Source: Micromonospora phaseoli
Lineage (GTDB): Bacteria; Actinomycetota; Actinomycetes; Mycobacteriales; Micromonosporaceae
Direction: 5' to 3'
DNA length: 64,000 nt
NCBI RefSeq assembly: GCF_900109115.1
Contig: NZ_FNYV01000005.1
Coordinates: 191,509 to 255,508, forward strand
Numbering within the stretch: position 1 is the first letter of the stretch; each line of letters starts with the position of its first letter. The notes below the pieces were generated by a model, which was not told where the DNA came from, searched no databases, and was given only the letters and a program-made list of their open reading frames with translations. This document shows, piece after piece, positions 55,931-64,000 of this stretch. A program made the position numbers and the translations under genes.

Positions 55931-56677
55931 ATGGTGTCGATCGAGGGCATGACCGAGTTCTGGGACCGTCTGCTCGGCGCGCAGCCCGACCCGCCCCCGC
56001 TGCTGGTGCTCCTCACCGGCCTCGTCGCGCTGCTGGTGGTGCTCACCCGGCTGCCGTGGCGGATCGCCCGCAACGCCATCACCATCGCGCACGAGGGCGG
56101 GCACGCGCTGGTCGCCGTGCTCACCGGCCGCAAGCTGCGCGGCATCCGGCTGCACTCGGACACCTCGGGGCTGACGCTCTCCGCCGGACACCCCACCGGA
56201 CCGGGCATGGTGCTGACCCTGCTCGCCGGCTACATCGCTCCGCCCCTGGTCGGTCTGGGTGGGGCGTGGCTACTCGCCGGCAACCGGATCACCCTGCTGC
56301 TCTGGATCGCGGTGGTCCTGCTGCTGGCCATGCTGATCATGATCCGCAACGTGTTCGGAATGCTCTCGCTGCTGGTCACCGGCGGTGTGGTGCTCGCTGT
56401 CTCCTGGTACGCCACCCCGCAGGTGCAGGCCGCCTTCGCCTGGACCTGCGTGTGGTTCCTGCTGCTCGGCGGCGTACGCCCGGTGGTGGAGCTGCAACGG
56501 CTGCGCGCCCGGCGCGGGATGCCGGCCTCCGACGCGGATCAGCTGGCGGGGATCACCCCGCTCCCGGCGTTCTTCTGGGTGGTCCTCTTCGGCCTGGTCA
56601 ACATCGCCGCGCTGGTGGTGGGCGGGCTGATGCTGGCCGGCCCGCTGCTCGCCGAGGCCGGCATCACGCCGGGCTAG
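55931..56677 (+). CDS. M50 family (site-2-protease-like) membrane metallopeptidase
   Basis: 248 residues (MVSIEGMTEFWDRLLGAQ). Zinc motif HEGGH (ITIAHEGGHALVAVLTGRK) in the second membrane segment, and about six hydrophobic segments. No PDZ domain, so it belongs to the compact M50 group. Such enzymes cut membrane-embedded anti-sigma factors and similar proteins. Directly downstream, same strand, are an ECF sigma factor and a single-span membrane protein, which makes a regulated-proteolysis role plausible but unproven. Confidence 0.86.
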   Translation: MVSIEGMTEFWDRLLGAQPDPPPLLVLLTGLVALLVVLTRLPWRIARNAITIAHEGGHALVAVLTGRKLRGIRLHSDTSGLTLSAGHPTGPGMVLTLLAGYIAPPLVGLGGAWLLAGNRITLLLWIAVVLLLAMLIMIRNVFGMLSLLVTGGVVLAVSWYATPQVQAAFAWTCVWFLLLGGVRPVVELQRLRARRGMPASDADQLAGITPLPAFFWVVLFGLVNIAALVVGGLMLAGPLLAEAGITPG

Positions 56678-56741
56678 GGTCTCCAGGCAACCGGGCGCAC
56701 TCCTGCTGCGTGTCCCCTATGAACTACGGGGGAGGTAGCGG

Positions 56742-57242
56742 GTGCCGGACGTCGACGGGTTCGACGAGTTCTACCGGGGCAGCCGGCAACGGCTGCTCGG
56801 TTTCGTCTACGTGCTCACCGGTGACCGCGCCGAGGCGCAGGACGCGGTCCAGGAGGCGTACATCCGGGCCTGGCAGCGCTGGTCCACGGTCGGCGGGTAC
56901 GACGATCCGGAGGCATGGGTACGGGTGGTGGCGGCCCGGATCGCGATCAGCCGCTGGCGCAGTCTGCGCAGCCGGGCCCGGGCCTACCTGCGGCACGGCG
57001 CGGCCGAGAGCATGCCCGCCCCGAACACCGACACCGTCGAGGTGGTCGCCGCCCTGCGCCGGCTGCCCGAGGAGCAACGCACCGCGCTCGCCCTCTACTA
57101 CCTGATGGGCATGCCGGTCGCCGAGGTCGCCCGGCAGACCGATGCGCCGGTGGGGACGGTGAAGGCCCGTCTCTCTCGCGGCCGTGCCGCGCTCGCCGCG
57201 TTGCTCACCGCCAACGACCTGGAGGAGGCTTCCGGTGCCTGA
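56742..57242 (+). CDS. ECF RNA polymerase sigma factor (SigE/SACE subgroup)
   Basis: 166 residues from GTG 56742, with GGGGGAGG upstream. Region 2 (FDEFYRGSRQRLLGFVYVLTGDRAEAQDAVQEAYIRAWQRW, core DAVQEAYIRAW) and region 4 (LPEEQRTALALYYLMGMPVAEVARQTDAPVGTVKARLSRGRAAL, core GTVKARLSRGR). The stop overlaps the next gene's GTG region, so the pair is translationally coupled. Target promoters are unknown. Confidence 0.94.
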   Translation: MPDVDGFDEFYRGSRQRLLGFVYVLTGDRAEAQDAVQEAYIRAWQRWSTVGGYDDPEAWVRVVAARIAISRWRSLRSRARAYLRHGAAESMPAPNTDTVEVVAALRRLPEEQRTALALYYLMGMPVAEVARQTDAPVGTVKARLSRGRAALAALLTANDLEEASGA

Positions 57243-58116
57243 CGAGGATCTGCGCGTGATGGAGCTCCTGCAGCGGGACCTGCAGGGGGTTCGTTGGCTC
57301 GAAGCCGCCGAGATCCGGGCCGTGGCGCGGCGGCGCAGTCGAATGGGGATGGCTCTCGTCTTTCTCGCCGTACTCTCCACCTCGGTGGTGGCCGTGGCCG
57401 CGATGCCCGCCCGGGAGGGCGTGGCGCCCGCAGGCCGGTCGACCGTTTCCCCGACGCCTCGGGAGGAGATCGCCCCCGAGGCGTTGCTGCATCCGGAGGA
57501 CATGCCGACCAACGTGGGTGCGCCGACCACCGACACCGGCGTGGGCGAGCCGATCGAGCTCGATCCCGCGTGGACCAGATGTCTGGAGGAGAAGCGGATC
57601 AAGCCGCTCTGGGAGACGTCGCGTTACGTCCGCTCCCAGTCGTTGACGCAGGATCCGCCGGCCTGGGTCGCCGACGGAACCGATGCGAGATGGAGCAAAT
57701 CGATCAGCCTCCATCAGAAGGTCTACCGGATCAGCCCTGAGCTGGAGCGGACGTTCTTCGCCGGCATCGAGCGACGGATCACGCCCTGTCTCGCCTGGGA
57801 GAGCGTGGAGGTCGGCCAGATCGAGATGAAGGAGTGGGCCGACTTCTGGGCGGTACAGCGCTGGGAGGTGACTGCCGAGGGCTTCGCCGGGGACGAGTCA
57901 GTGTTGATCCGGCACACGACGGGTGAAACCCGCCGCGACGATGCGAACGGCGAGGTGGTCGCCAGACCGATGGAGCCGGAAACCATCGCGGTCGTCCGCG
58001 TCGGCGACCTGGTCACGGTCTTCAGGCTGTCGAACTGGGGAGGCGACGTGGAATTGCGGCACCTGGCGACGGTCGCCGCGAAGCGAATGTGCCTCGCCGC
58101 CAACCCACCCTGCTGA
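57235..58116 (+). CDS. Single-span membrane protein encoded with the sigma factor (putative anti-sigma)
   Basis: 293 residues from GTG 57235 (VPDEDLRVMELLQRDLQGV), with GGAGGAGG upstream, overlapping the sigma stop by eight bases. A ~40-residue cytoplasmic part, one membrane helix (MALVFLAVLSTSVVAVAAM), then a ~220-residue outside domain with four Cys. No zinc-binding HxxxCxxC anti-sigma motif, so if it restrains the sigma factor it does so differently. Ends with MCLAANPPC. Confidence 0.78.
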   Translation: MPDEDLRVMELLQRDLQGVRWLEAAEIRAVARRRSRMGMALVFLAVLSTSVVAVAAMPAREGVAPAGRSTVSPTPREEIAPEALLHPEDMPTNVGAPTTDTGVGEPIELDPAWTRCLEEKRIKPLWETSRYVRSQSLTQDPPAWVADGTDARWSKSISLHQKVYRISPELERTFFAGIERRITPCLAWESVEVGQIEMKEWADFWAVQRWEVTAEGFAGDESVLIRHTTGETRRDDANGEVVARPMEPETIAVVRVGDLVTVFRLSNWGGDVELRHLATVAAKRMCLAANPPC

Positions 58117-58161
58117 CCGGCCTGCCTTGCCGACCGGCCTGCCTTGCCGACCGGCCCGACT

Positions 58162-58214
58162 GTTAAGAGGGGCCCCCTGCTATGCACCAGGCGTTAACAG
58201 GGGGCCCCTCCTTA
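58162..58214. terminator. Bidirectional terminator built of a paired GTTAA-GGGGCCCC repeat
   Basis: TTAAGAGGGGCCCCCTG (58163-58179) pairs with CAGGGGGCCCCTCCTTA (58198-58214) apart from one bulged base, with an 18-nt loop. Each arm holds its own GGGGCCCC palindrome. It separates the convergent putative anti-sigma and accD genes. Similar GTTAA...GGGGCCCC elements are, as I recall, scattered in Micromonosporaceae genomes. Just before it, ~17-bp CCGGCCTGCCTTGCCGA units repeat. Confidence 0.8.
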
Positions 58215-58217
58215 CAC

Positions 58218-59801
58218 CTAGAGCGGGATGTTGCCGTGCTTCTTCGGCGGGAGCGTCTCGCGCTTGGTCCGTAGCACCCGCAGCGCCCGGACGAGCTGGG
58301 TACGGGTCTCGTGCGGTGGGATCACCGCGTCGACGTACCCGCGTTCGGCGGCCACGTACGGGTTGGCCAGGGTGTCCTCGTACTCGGCGATCTTCTCGGC
58401 GCGGACGGCGGCCGGGTCCTGCGCGGCGGCCAGCTCCTGCCGGTAGAGGATGTTCACCGCGCCCTGGGCACCCATCACCGCGATCTGCGCGGTCGGCCAG
58501 GCGAAGTTGAGGTCGGCCCCCAGGTGCTTGGAGCCCATCACGTCGTACGCCCCACCGTATGCCTTGCGGGTGATGACGGTGACCTTCGGCACGGTGGCCT
58601 CGGCGTACGCGTAGATCAGCTTGGCGCCCCGGCGGATGATGCCGTCCCACTCCTGGCCGGTGCCGGGCAGGAAACCCGGAACGTCCACGAAGGTCAGCAC
58701 CGGGATGTTGAACGCGTCGCAGGTGCGCACGAAGCGGGCGGCCTTCTCGCTGGCCGCGATGTCCAGGGTGCCGGCGAAGTGCATCGGCTGGTTGGCCACC
58801 ACGCCGACCGGTCGGCCCTCGACCCGGCCGAAGCCGACCACCATGTTCTGCGCGTAGAGCGGTTGGACCTCCAGGAAGTCCCCGTCGTCCAGCACGTGCT
58901 CGATCACCTGGTGCATGTCGTAGGGCTGGTTGGCCGAGTCCGGGATCAGCGTGTCCAGCTCCCGGTCGGCGTCGGTGACGGTGAGGTCCGCGTCGGCCGG
59001 GAAGACCGGTGGCTCGTCCAGGTTGTTCGACGGCAGGTGCGACAGCAGCGCCTTGACGTAGTCGATCGCGTCGGACTCGTCGGCGGCGAGGTAGTGCGCG
59101 TTGCCGCTGCGGGCGTTGTGGGTGCGGGCCCCGCCCAGCTCCTCCATGCCGACGTCCTCGCCGGTGACGGTCTTGATGACGTCCGGGCCGGTGATGAACA
59201 TGTGCGAGGTCTGGTCGACCATCACGGTGAAGTCGGTGACGGCGGGGGAGTAGACCGCGCCGCCCGCGCACGGGCCCATGATGAGCGAGATCTGCGGGAT
59301 GACGCCGCTGGCCCGTACGTTGCGGAAGAAGATCTCGCCGTAGAGGCCGAGCGAGGCCACGCCCTCCTGGATCCGGGCGCCGCCGGAGTCGTTGATGCCG
59401 ATGACCGGGCAGCCGATCTTCATGGCCAGGTCCATCACCTTGACGATCTTCTCGCCGAAGACCTCGCCGAGGGAGCCGCCGAAGACGGTGAAGTCCTGGG
59501 CGAAGACGCAGACCTGCCGGCCGTCGACGGTGCCGTAGCCGGTGATCACGCCGTCGCCGTAGGGCCGGGTCTTCGCCAGGCCGAAGTTGGTGGACCGGTG
59601 CCGGGCGAACTCGTCCAGCTCGACGAAGGAGCCCTCGTCGAGCAGCATCCCGATCCGCTCCCGGGCGGTCTTCTTGCCCCGTGAATGCTGCTTCTCCACG
59701 GCGCGGGCCGATCCGGCGTGCACCGCCTCGTCGACCCGTTGCGCCAGGTCCGCCAGCTTGCCCGCGGTGCTGTGGATGTTGGTCCCGGTCTCGGTAGTCA
59801 C
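58218..59801 (-). CDS. accD5: Acyl-CoA carboxylase carboxyltransferase (beta) subunit
   Basis: 527 residues from GTG 59801. Carboxyltransferase folds: [28 protein letters not shown] (acyl-CoA site) and [12 protein letters not shown] ... [29 protein letters not shown] (biotin side), ending [12 protein letters not shown]. Close to the AccD5/PccB propionyl-CoA carboxylase group; takes CO2 from AccA biotin to make methylmalonyl-CoA. Divergent from birA by 75 nt. The acyl preference (propionyl vs longer chains) depends on a single pocket residue and is not settled here. Confidence 0.94.
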   Translation of the reverse strand: MTTETGTNIHSTAGKLADLAQRVDEAVHAGSARAVEKQHSRGKKTARERIGMLLDEGSFVELDEFARHRSTNFGLAKTRPYGDGVITGYGTVDGRQVCVFAQDFTVFGGSLGEVFGEKIVKVMDLAMKIGCPVIGINDSGGARIQEGVASLGLYGEIFFRNVRASGVIPQISLIMGPCAGGAVYSPAVTDFTVMVDQTSHMFITGPDVIKTVTGEDVGMEELGGARTHNARSGNAHYLAADESDAIDYVKALLSHLPSNNLDEPPVFPADADLTVTDADRELDTLIPDSANQPYDMHQVIEHVLDDGDFLEVQPLYAQNMVVGFGRVEGRPVGVVANQPMHFAGTLDIAASEKAARFVRTCDAFNIPVLTFVDVPGFLPGTGQEWDGIIRRGAKLIYAYAEATVPKVTVITRKAYGGAYDVMGSKHLGADLNFAWPTAQIAVMGAQGAVNILYRQELAAAQDPAAVRAEKIAEYEDTLANPYVAAERGYVDAVIPPHETRTQLVRALRVLRTKRETLPPKKHGNIPL

Positions 59802-59864
59802 CCTGGGAATATAACGATGGTTCAGGCGGTCGCCGCTGTGCAGTTCGCCTCACCGGCTCGCCCG

Positions 59865-59870
59865 TAGGCT
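59865..59870 (+). promoter_or_regulatory. -10 box of birA
   Basis: TAGGCT, six bases before ATG 59877; leaderless start. Confidence 0.5.
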
Positions 59871-59876
59871 GGCGGA

Positions 59877-60752
59877 ATGCCAGGTTCGCCGTACACCGAT
59901 CTTGAACGCCCGCCGCTGTCGGCGGCGCGGCTGCGCCGGGCCCTGGTCGCGCCGTACGGTCCGTGGTCGCGGCTGGAACTGCGGGTGGAGACCGGCTCCA
60001 CCAACGCCGACGTCGCCGAGGCGGCCCGGGCGGGCGAGCCGGAGGGCCTGGTGGTGGTCGCCGAGCGGCAGACCGCCGGGCGCGGGCGGCGTGGCCGGGT
60101 CTGGCAGTCACCGCCGCGCGCCGGCATCGCGACCAGTGTGCTGCTGCGGCCCGGCGAGGCCGCGCCGGAGCAGGGTTGGTCCCCGGCGCCTCCGGCCGGG
60201 TACGGCTGGCTGCCGTTGCTGGCCGGCGTGGCGCTGGTCGAGGCGGTGACCCGGCTGGCCGAGCTGGACGCCACCCTCAAATGGCCGAACGATCTGCTGG
60301 TGGGGGGCGCCAAATGCGCCGGGATCCTCGCCGAGGGGGTGCCCGGACCGCGTCTGGGTGACCCGCCCGCGGTGGTGCTCGGTATCGGGCTGAACGTCAC
60401 GCTGCGCGCCGACGAGCTGCCGGAGCATCCCACCGGCCTGGCGGCCACCTCGCTGCAACTGGCCGGCGCGGCGGCCACCGACCGGGATCCGCTGCTGCGG
60501 GCCCTGCTCCGTTCGGTCGCCGACTGGTACGCCCGGTGGCGCTCCGCCGACGGGGACGCGGTGGCCAGCGGCCTGCGGGACGCGTACCTGGCGGTCTGCG
60601 GCACGATCGGGCGGCAGGTGCGGGCCCTGCTGCCCGACGGCACGGAGCTGACCGGCACCGCGACCGCCATCGACTCCGACGGTCAACTGATCCTCGCCAC
60701 CGCCACCGGAGAGCGGCCCCTGGCCGCCGCAGATCTCCTCCATCTCCGCTAG
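59877..60752 (+). CDS. birA: Biotin--[acyl-CoA-carboxylase] ligase
   Basis: 291 residues. Biotinyl-AMP site VVAERQTAGRGRRGRVWQSP, then LKWPNDLLVGGAKCAGILAEG and the small C-terminal SH3-like domain (IGRQVRALLPDGTELTGTATAIDSDGQL). No N-terminal winged helix, so it is a monofunctional (class I) ligase and not a repressor. It modifies Lys549 of the AccA biotinyl domain. Divergent from accD, as in mycobacteria. Confidence 0.95.
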   Translation: MPGSPYTDLERPPLSAARLRRALVAPYGPWSRLELRVETGSTNADVAEAARAGEPEGLVVVAERQTAGRGRRGRVWQSPPRAGIATSVLLRPGEAAPEQGWSPAPPAGYGWLPLLAGVALVEAVTRLAELDATLKWPNDLLVGGAKCAGILAEGVPGPRLGDPPAVVLGIGLNVTLRADELPEHPTGLAATSLQLAGAAATDRDPLLRALLRSVADWYARWRSADGDAVASGLRDAYLAVCGTIGRQVRALLPDGTELTGTATAIDSDGQLILATATGERPLAAADLLHLR

Positions 60753-60832
60753 CGCCACGAGCCGCGTGGCGGATGTGGGTGGTTGCGGTGGGGGGTTACG
60801 GTCTGCGCGTCCGTTCCTGCGAGGAGGTTTCC

Positions 60833-61390
60833 GTGGCGTTCCCCGAAGACGTGCTCACCGAGGATGAGCATGTCGTGCTGCACCTGCATCCGCACTGGAA
60901 GGCCCTGATCGGCCCGGTGGCGGTGCTGGTGTTCGCCGTCGCCGCGGTGGCGGCCGGCGTACTGTTCCTGCCTTCGGGCGGGGGCGGTTCGATCACGCTC
61001 GCCGTGATCGGCGGGCTGGCGCTGCTGGCGGCGGTGTGGTTGGCGGTGTGGCCCTATGTCGCCTGGCGCACCACGCACTACCTTTTCACCAACGAGCGGG
61101 TGCTGCTCCAGCACGGTGTGTTCTCCCGGGAGCGCCGGGACATTCCGCTCAGCCGGGTCAACGACCACTCGATGAGCCAGCGGTTCGTCGGGCGGGTGCT
61201 GGGCTACGGCACCCTCACCATCGAGTCGGCCGGGGAGCGTGGGCAGTCCGTGCTGCCTGACGTGCCGAAGGTCGACCTGGTCCAGACGAAGCTCTACGAG
61301 CTGGTCGAGGCGTTCCACGACCGGCACTCGCTGGGCGACGGTGAACTGCGTGAGATCCTCGCCGAGCGCGACAAGGGCGCCGGAGCCTAG
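60833..61390 (+). CDS. PH-like domain membrane protein
   Basis: 185 residues from GTG 60833 (VAFPEDVLTEDEHVVLHLHPH), with GAGGAGG seven bases upstream. Two membrane helices (LIGPVAVLVFAVAAVAAGVL; AVIGGLALLAAVWLAVWPY), then a bacterial PH domain (TTHYLFTNERVLLQHGVFSRERRDIPLSRVND, core TNERVLL..G). Function unknown; its position after birA is conserved in mycobacteria (Rv3278c). It ends overlapping the convergent GtrA gene by four bases. Confidence 0.9.
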   Translation: MAFPEDVLTEDEHVVLHLHPHWKALIGPVAVLVFAVAAVAAGVLFLPSGGGGSITLAVIGGLALLAAVWLAVWPYVAWRTTHYLFTNERVLLQHGVFSRERRDIPLSRVNDHSMSQRFVGRVLGYGTLTIESAGERGQSVLPDVPKVDLVQTKLYELVEAFHDRHSLGDGELREILAERDKGAGA

Positions 61391-62094
61391 CGGCGGCGGA
61401 CGCGGCGGGAGGTCGGGGCCGGCTGCAGCTGTGCGGCCAACTCGGCCTCCAGTTCGGCGTCCAACGCCGCCGTCAGCTCGGCCTCCCGGCGTACCTGTGC
61501 CGACCTCGGCTGGACTGGCCGGGTGGCAGTCGGCTCCTCTTCCTCAAGCTCCGTGATGGACTCGGCGAGTTCGGCCACCGGGTCCATCTCGGCCATCGTG
61601 TCCCACTCGTCACGTGGCAGGCCGTGCCACCGTTGGGTCGCCTCCGCGGGCGCTGCGGGCTGGAAGACGAAGGTCCGGTAGGACCAGAAGCGGAACAGGG
61701 TGGCCAGCACCACACCGAAGGTCTTGGCGATGTTCAGCGCCAGCAGGCCGGTCACGCCCAGCCCGTACTTGGCGGCGGCGAGCACACCGAGTTCGATGAG
61801 CAGCCCCACGCCGTTGAAAAGGAAAAACAGGGCGTATTCCCGCTGCATGGCCGATTTTGGACGATCTCGGTACGTCCAGTGGCGATTCATCAGATACGAC
61901 GTGATCGTCGCCACGATGGTGGCGACAACGGTCGCCTTCAGTTGGCCATCGACAAAAACCGTGAGTGCGAGTGCGTTGAACACCGCGTAATTGATGACCG
62001 TGTTGACGCCGCCGACCAGGCCAAATTTGAGCGCCTCATGGATGAACTTCTGCCAGCGCTCGGGCAGCAGACGGACGAGAGGCATGCGCAACAC
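61387..62094 (-). CDS. GtrA family membrane protein with long C-terminal tail
   Basis: 235 residues. Four-helix GtrA domain (~15-150): FGLVGGVNTVINYAVFNAL, SYLMNRHWTYRDR and TLFRFWSYRTFVFQ. The extra ~85-residue Glu/Ala/Arg-rich tail (TELEEEEPTATRP ... EAELAAQLQP) is cytoplasmic and unusual for the family. GtrA-like proteins move polyprenyl-linked sugars across the membrane for wall polysaccharides. A second GtrA gene lies 54 nt upstream in the same direction. Confidence 0.9.
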   Translation of the reverse strand: MLRMPLVRLLPERWQKFIHEALKFGLVGGVNTVINYAVFNALALTVFVDGQLKATVVATIVATITSYLMNRHWTYRDRPKSAMQREYALFFLFNGVGLLIELGVLAAAKYGLGVTGLLALNIAKTFGVVLATLFRFWSYRTFVFQPAAPAEATQRWHGLPRDEWDTMAEMDPVAELAESITELEEEEPTATRPVQPRSAQVRREAELTAALDAELEAELAAQLQPAPTSRRVRRR

Positions 62095-62148
62095 CTTAAG
62101 GCCTTGGGTCAGGGTCGACTGTTCCGATCGGAACGAGTGCGCGGCAGG

Positions 62149-62688
62149 TCACGCGCTGCGGTCCGGGCTCGCTTCCGCAGCGGTTGGGGTTCCCGCATCC
62201 ACGAAGACGAACCGTCGGTACGACCAGAATCGGAACAGCGTGCCGAGCCCGGTACCCACGACGAAGCTGGCGATGTTGTCGGCCAGCCGGGTCTGGAAGA
62301 CCGCTGGCCAGATGCTGCCGAGCCCGTAGTGGCTGATGGCCAGGCAGGCCACCGCGATGCCCAGGCCCACCGTGTTGAAGAAGAAGAAGAGGGCGTACTC
62401 ACGCGCCGGGTTGGAGCGCTGGCGGTGTCGCCACGTCCAGAACCGGTTGCCCAGGAAGGCGAAGGTCGCCGCGATCACCGTCGAGATGGTCTTGGCGGTG
62501 ATCTGCTCCACGCCCTGTGGGCCGATCAGGTAGTTGAACAGAGCGAAGTCGACGAGGAAGGCGAACCCACCCACGGTTGCGAACTTGCTCATCTCCTTGA
62601 CGAGGTGACCGAAACGGTCCATCAGGGAGTGGACCAGACCCGAGCGGGTCTGCCGGGAGCCTGGCTCCCCGGTCATCGTCGCGGCCAC
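62149..62688 (-). CDS. GtrA family membrane protein
   Basis: 179 residues. Four hydrophobic helices with KFATVGGFAFLVDFALFNYL, FLGNRFWTWRHRQR, YALFFFFNTVGLGIAVACLA and LFRFWSYRRFVFVD. The family is linked to flipping of lipid-linked sugars in cell-wall glycosylation. Same direction as the second GtrA gene; the two share the FRFWSYR motif and probably arose by duplication. The first ~30 residues are soluble. Confidence 0.9.
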   Translation of the reverse strand: MAATMTGEPGSRQTRSGLVHSLMDRFGHLVKEMSKFATVGGFAFLVDFALFNYLIGPQGVEQITAKTISTVIAATFAFLGNRFWTWRHRQRSNPAREYALFFFFNTVGLGIAVACLAISHYGLGSIWPAVFQTRLADNIASFVVGTGLGTLFRFWSYRRFVFVDAGTPTAAEASPDRSA

Positions 62689-63093
62689 CGTGCGAGCCTA
62701 CCGGTTGGCGGCCCGGTGGATGGGTAGCAACGGCCACCTGGGTGCACCGGTGCGGCGGGACGGACAGGCACGAACGGAGCGTAACCGGATCCGTGCAATC
62801 GGGTATCGCTTTCCGCTTCCGCGCTGACGGTCGAAAATCTCCGGCACGCTGACCGTCGACCGGAGGTTGACCGCAGGATTTGCGTGAAACTGCGCGTGAA
62901 AGCGGGTAAAGGCTCGTGATGCCGCAGCGCGGCCGTACCTTGTGCAGTTCTTCACAACCAGTACCACTGACTGGAGAGGTCCATCGGTTTACGCTGAGGC
63001 CAATCCCAGGTTTCCACGAAGGCGACGCACATCGCGGCGCCGAAACTCGTGCACTCCATAGACCGGTCAGCGTCGACCACAAGGAGATGTGTC
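62689..63093 (+). promoter_or_regulatory. 405-nt upstream region of pckG
   Basis: No credible gene. It holds direct repeats CTGACGGTCGA/CTGACCGTCGA (62823-62833, 62850-62860) and GCGTGAAA (62882-62889, 62894-62901), TTGACC (62868-62873), and the dyad TTGTG-N8-CACAA (62940-62957). These are candidates for carbon-source control of PEP carboxykinase. A ribosome site AAGGAG (63081-63086) precedes the ATG. Confidence 0.4.
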
Positions 63094-64000
63094 ATGGTTG
63101 CTCCGGCCACCGTTCGGGGTATCGATCAGGCCCCTACGTCCCACCCGAAGCTCCTCGCCTGGGTCCGTGAGGTCGCTGAACTGACCAACCCTGACCAGGT
63201 CGTCTGGGTGGACGGGTCCGACCAGGAATGGCGTCGCCTCACCGACGAGCTGGTCGAGGCCGGGACCCTCATCCGGTTGAACCCGGAGAAGAAGCCCAAC
63301 TCGTTCTACGCGCGCACCGACCCGACGGACGTCGCCCGGGTCGAGGAGCGCACCTTCATCTGCTCCGTGGACGAATCCGACGCCGGGCCCACCAACAACT
63401 GGATGGCCCCAGCCGAGATGAAGCGGACCATGACGGAGCTGTACCGCGGTTCGATGCGTGGTCGGACGATGTACGTCATCCCGTTCGTCATGGGTCCGGT
63501 CGAGGCCGAGAAGCCGATGTTCGGCGTGGAGATCACCGACAGCCCGTACGTGGTCGCCTCGATGCGGATCATGACCCGGATGGGTGCGGCGATCCTGGCG
63601 GCGATGGGCAACGACGCGGAGTTCGTGCAGGCCCTGCACTCGATCGGCGCGCCGCTGGCCCCTGGCCAGCAGGACGTGGCCTGGCCGTGCAACGACACCA
63701 AGTACATCTCGCACTTCCCGGAGAGCCGGGAGATCTGGTCCTTCGGCTCCGGCTACGGCGGCAACTCCCTGCTCGGCAAGAAGTGCTACTCGCTGCGGAT
63801 CGCCAGTGTGATGGGGCGCGACGAGGGCTGGCTCGCCGAGCACATGCTGATCCTGAAGATCACCTCTCCGGAGGGCAGGGTCTACCACATCGCCGGGGCG
63901 TTCCCGTCCGCCTGCGGCAAGACGAACCTGGCCATGCTGGAGCCGACCATCCCGGGCTGGAAGGTCGAGACGATCGGCGACGACATCGCCTGGATGCGGT
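63094..64000 (+). CDS. pckG: Phosphoenolpyruvate carboxykinase (GTP), 3' end outside window
   Basis: The first 302 residues, from ATG 63094 ([20 protein letters not shown]), with AAGGAG eight bases upstream. Visible are the substrate loop ([13 protein letters not shown]), [22 protein letters not shown], and the kinase P-loop [14 protein letters not shown]; the metal site begins ETIGDDIAW. It catalyses oxaloacetate + GTP to PEP, the entry to gluconeogenesis. The gene runs off the right edge. GTP-type enzyme by similarity, as is usual in actinobacteria. Confidence 0.95.
   Translation, partial: MVAPATVRGIDQAPTSHPKLLAWVREVAELTNPDQVVWVDGSDQEWRRLTDELVEAGTLIRLNPEKKPNSFYARTDPTDVARVEERTFICSVDESDAGPTNNWMAPAEMKRTMTELYRGSMRGRTMYVIPFVMGPVEAEKPMFGVEITDSPYVVASMRIMTRMGAAILAAMGNDAEFVQALHSIGAPLAPGQQDVAWPCNDTKYISHFPESREIWSFGSGYGGNSLLGKKCYSLRIASVMGRDEGWLAEHMLILKITSPEGRVYHIAGAFPSACGKTNLAMLEPTIPGWKVETIGDDIAWMR

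Overview
The window is very GC-rich with GC-rich third codon positions, many GTG starts and 4-nt ATGA/GTGA overlaps. Gene content and order point to a member of the Micromonosporaceae (Micromonospora or Salinispora type). The evidence is a four-gene CvnABCD 'conservon', a cydABDC operon beside a BlaI/M56 pair, actinobacterial GuaB1, a split acyl-CoA carboxylase (AccA3/AccD5/AccE) locus, a mycosin, SACE/SigE-type ECF sigma, GtrA proteins and GTP-dependent PEP carboxykinase. Stretches at 32.8-34.8 kb and 42-62 kb keep a gene order I recall from the mycobacterial Rv3303c-Rv3309c and Rv3277-Rv3285 blocks, with lineage-specific insertions. No rRNA, tRNA, CRISPR array, prophage or intact insertion sequence was seen.

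Layout. 0-3.6 kb: conservon operon (sensor ATPase running in from the left edge, roadblock protein, DUF742, small GTPase) ending in a strong hairpin. 3.7-9.5 kb: a Tat-type solute-binding lipoprotein, a large protein with a degenerate IS110-like domain and a CvnA-type tail, an acidic conserved protein, and a PadR/membrane-protein pair. 9.6-16.9 kb: cydABDC (read right to left) followed by an M56 peptidase and BlaI repressor. 16.9-23.5 kb: nucleoside and deoxyribose salvage (deoC, two aldehyde dehydrogenases, upp, phosphosugar mutase) plus a GPP34 protein. 23.5-30.1 kb: a membrane Ser/Thr kinase, a methylmalonyl-CoA-mutase-family large subunit, an M20 amidohydrolase after an unusual 474-nt gap, and a DUF4349 lipoprotein. 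30.2-36.1 kb: metallo-hydrolase, conserved hypotheticals, a gamma-glutamylcyclotransferase-like protein, LpdA-type quinone reductase, and DUF998 and DedA membrane proteins. 36.3-41.4 kb: an editing-domain-less threonyl-tRNA synthetase behind a predicted threonine attenuator, DoxX/TetR, GuaB1 and LysE/LysR. 42.4-62.7 kb: accA, a DrrAB-type ABC exporter, MFS, O-methyltransferase, maf, an orphan type VII secretion cassette of lower GC, accE, a second Ser/Thr kinase, GH25 lysozyme, M50 protease, ECF sigma with its membrane partner, accD, birA, PH-domain protein and two GtrA proteins. The right edge cuts pckG.

How the genes connect. AccA, AccD, AccE and BirA (biotinylation) with the mutase form a propionyl/acetyl-CoA to methylmalonyl/succinyl-CoA theme. 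DeoC produces acetaldehyde and glyceraldehyde-3-phosphate and is co-transcribed with aldehyde dehydrogenases that can remove the aldehyde. BlaI and cydA promoters share a dyad built around the -10 box, suggesting that the M56/BlaI pair controls the bd oxidase. At least 14 start codons lie 6-8 nt after a TANNNT -10 box, so leaderless transcripts are common here; this also helped choose starts.

The observations I would follow first are: (1) the leaderless 17-residue leader peptide with three consecutive Thr codons and a terminator hairpin before the truncated ThrRS; (2) the tail motif shared by the conservon sensor and the IS110-like protein; (3) two diverged copies of a 42-nt hairpin 27 kb apart; (4) the dyad-rich gap before the amidohydrolase; and (5) the lower-GC orphan type VII cassette inserted in the acc locus.
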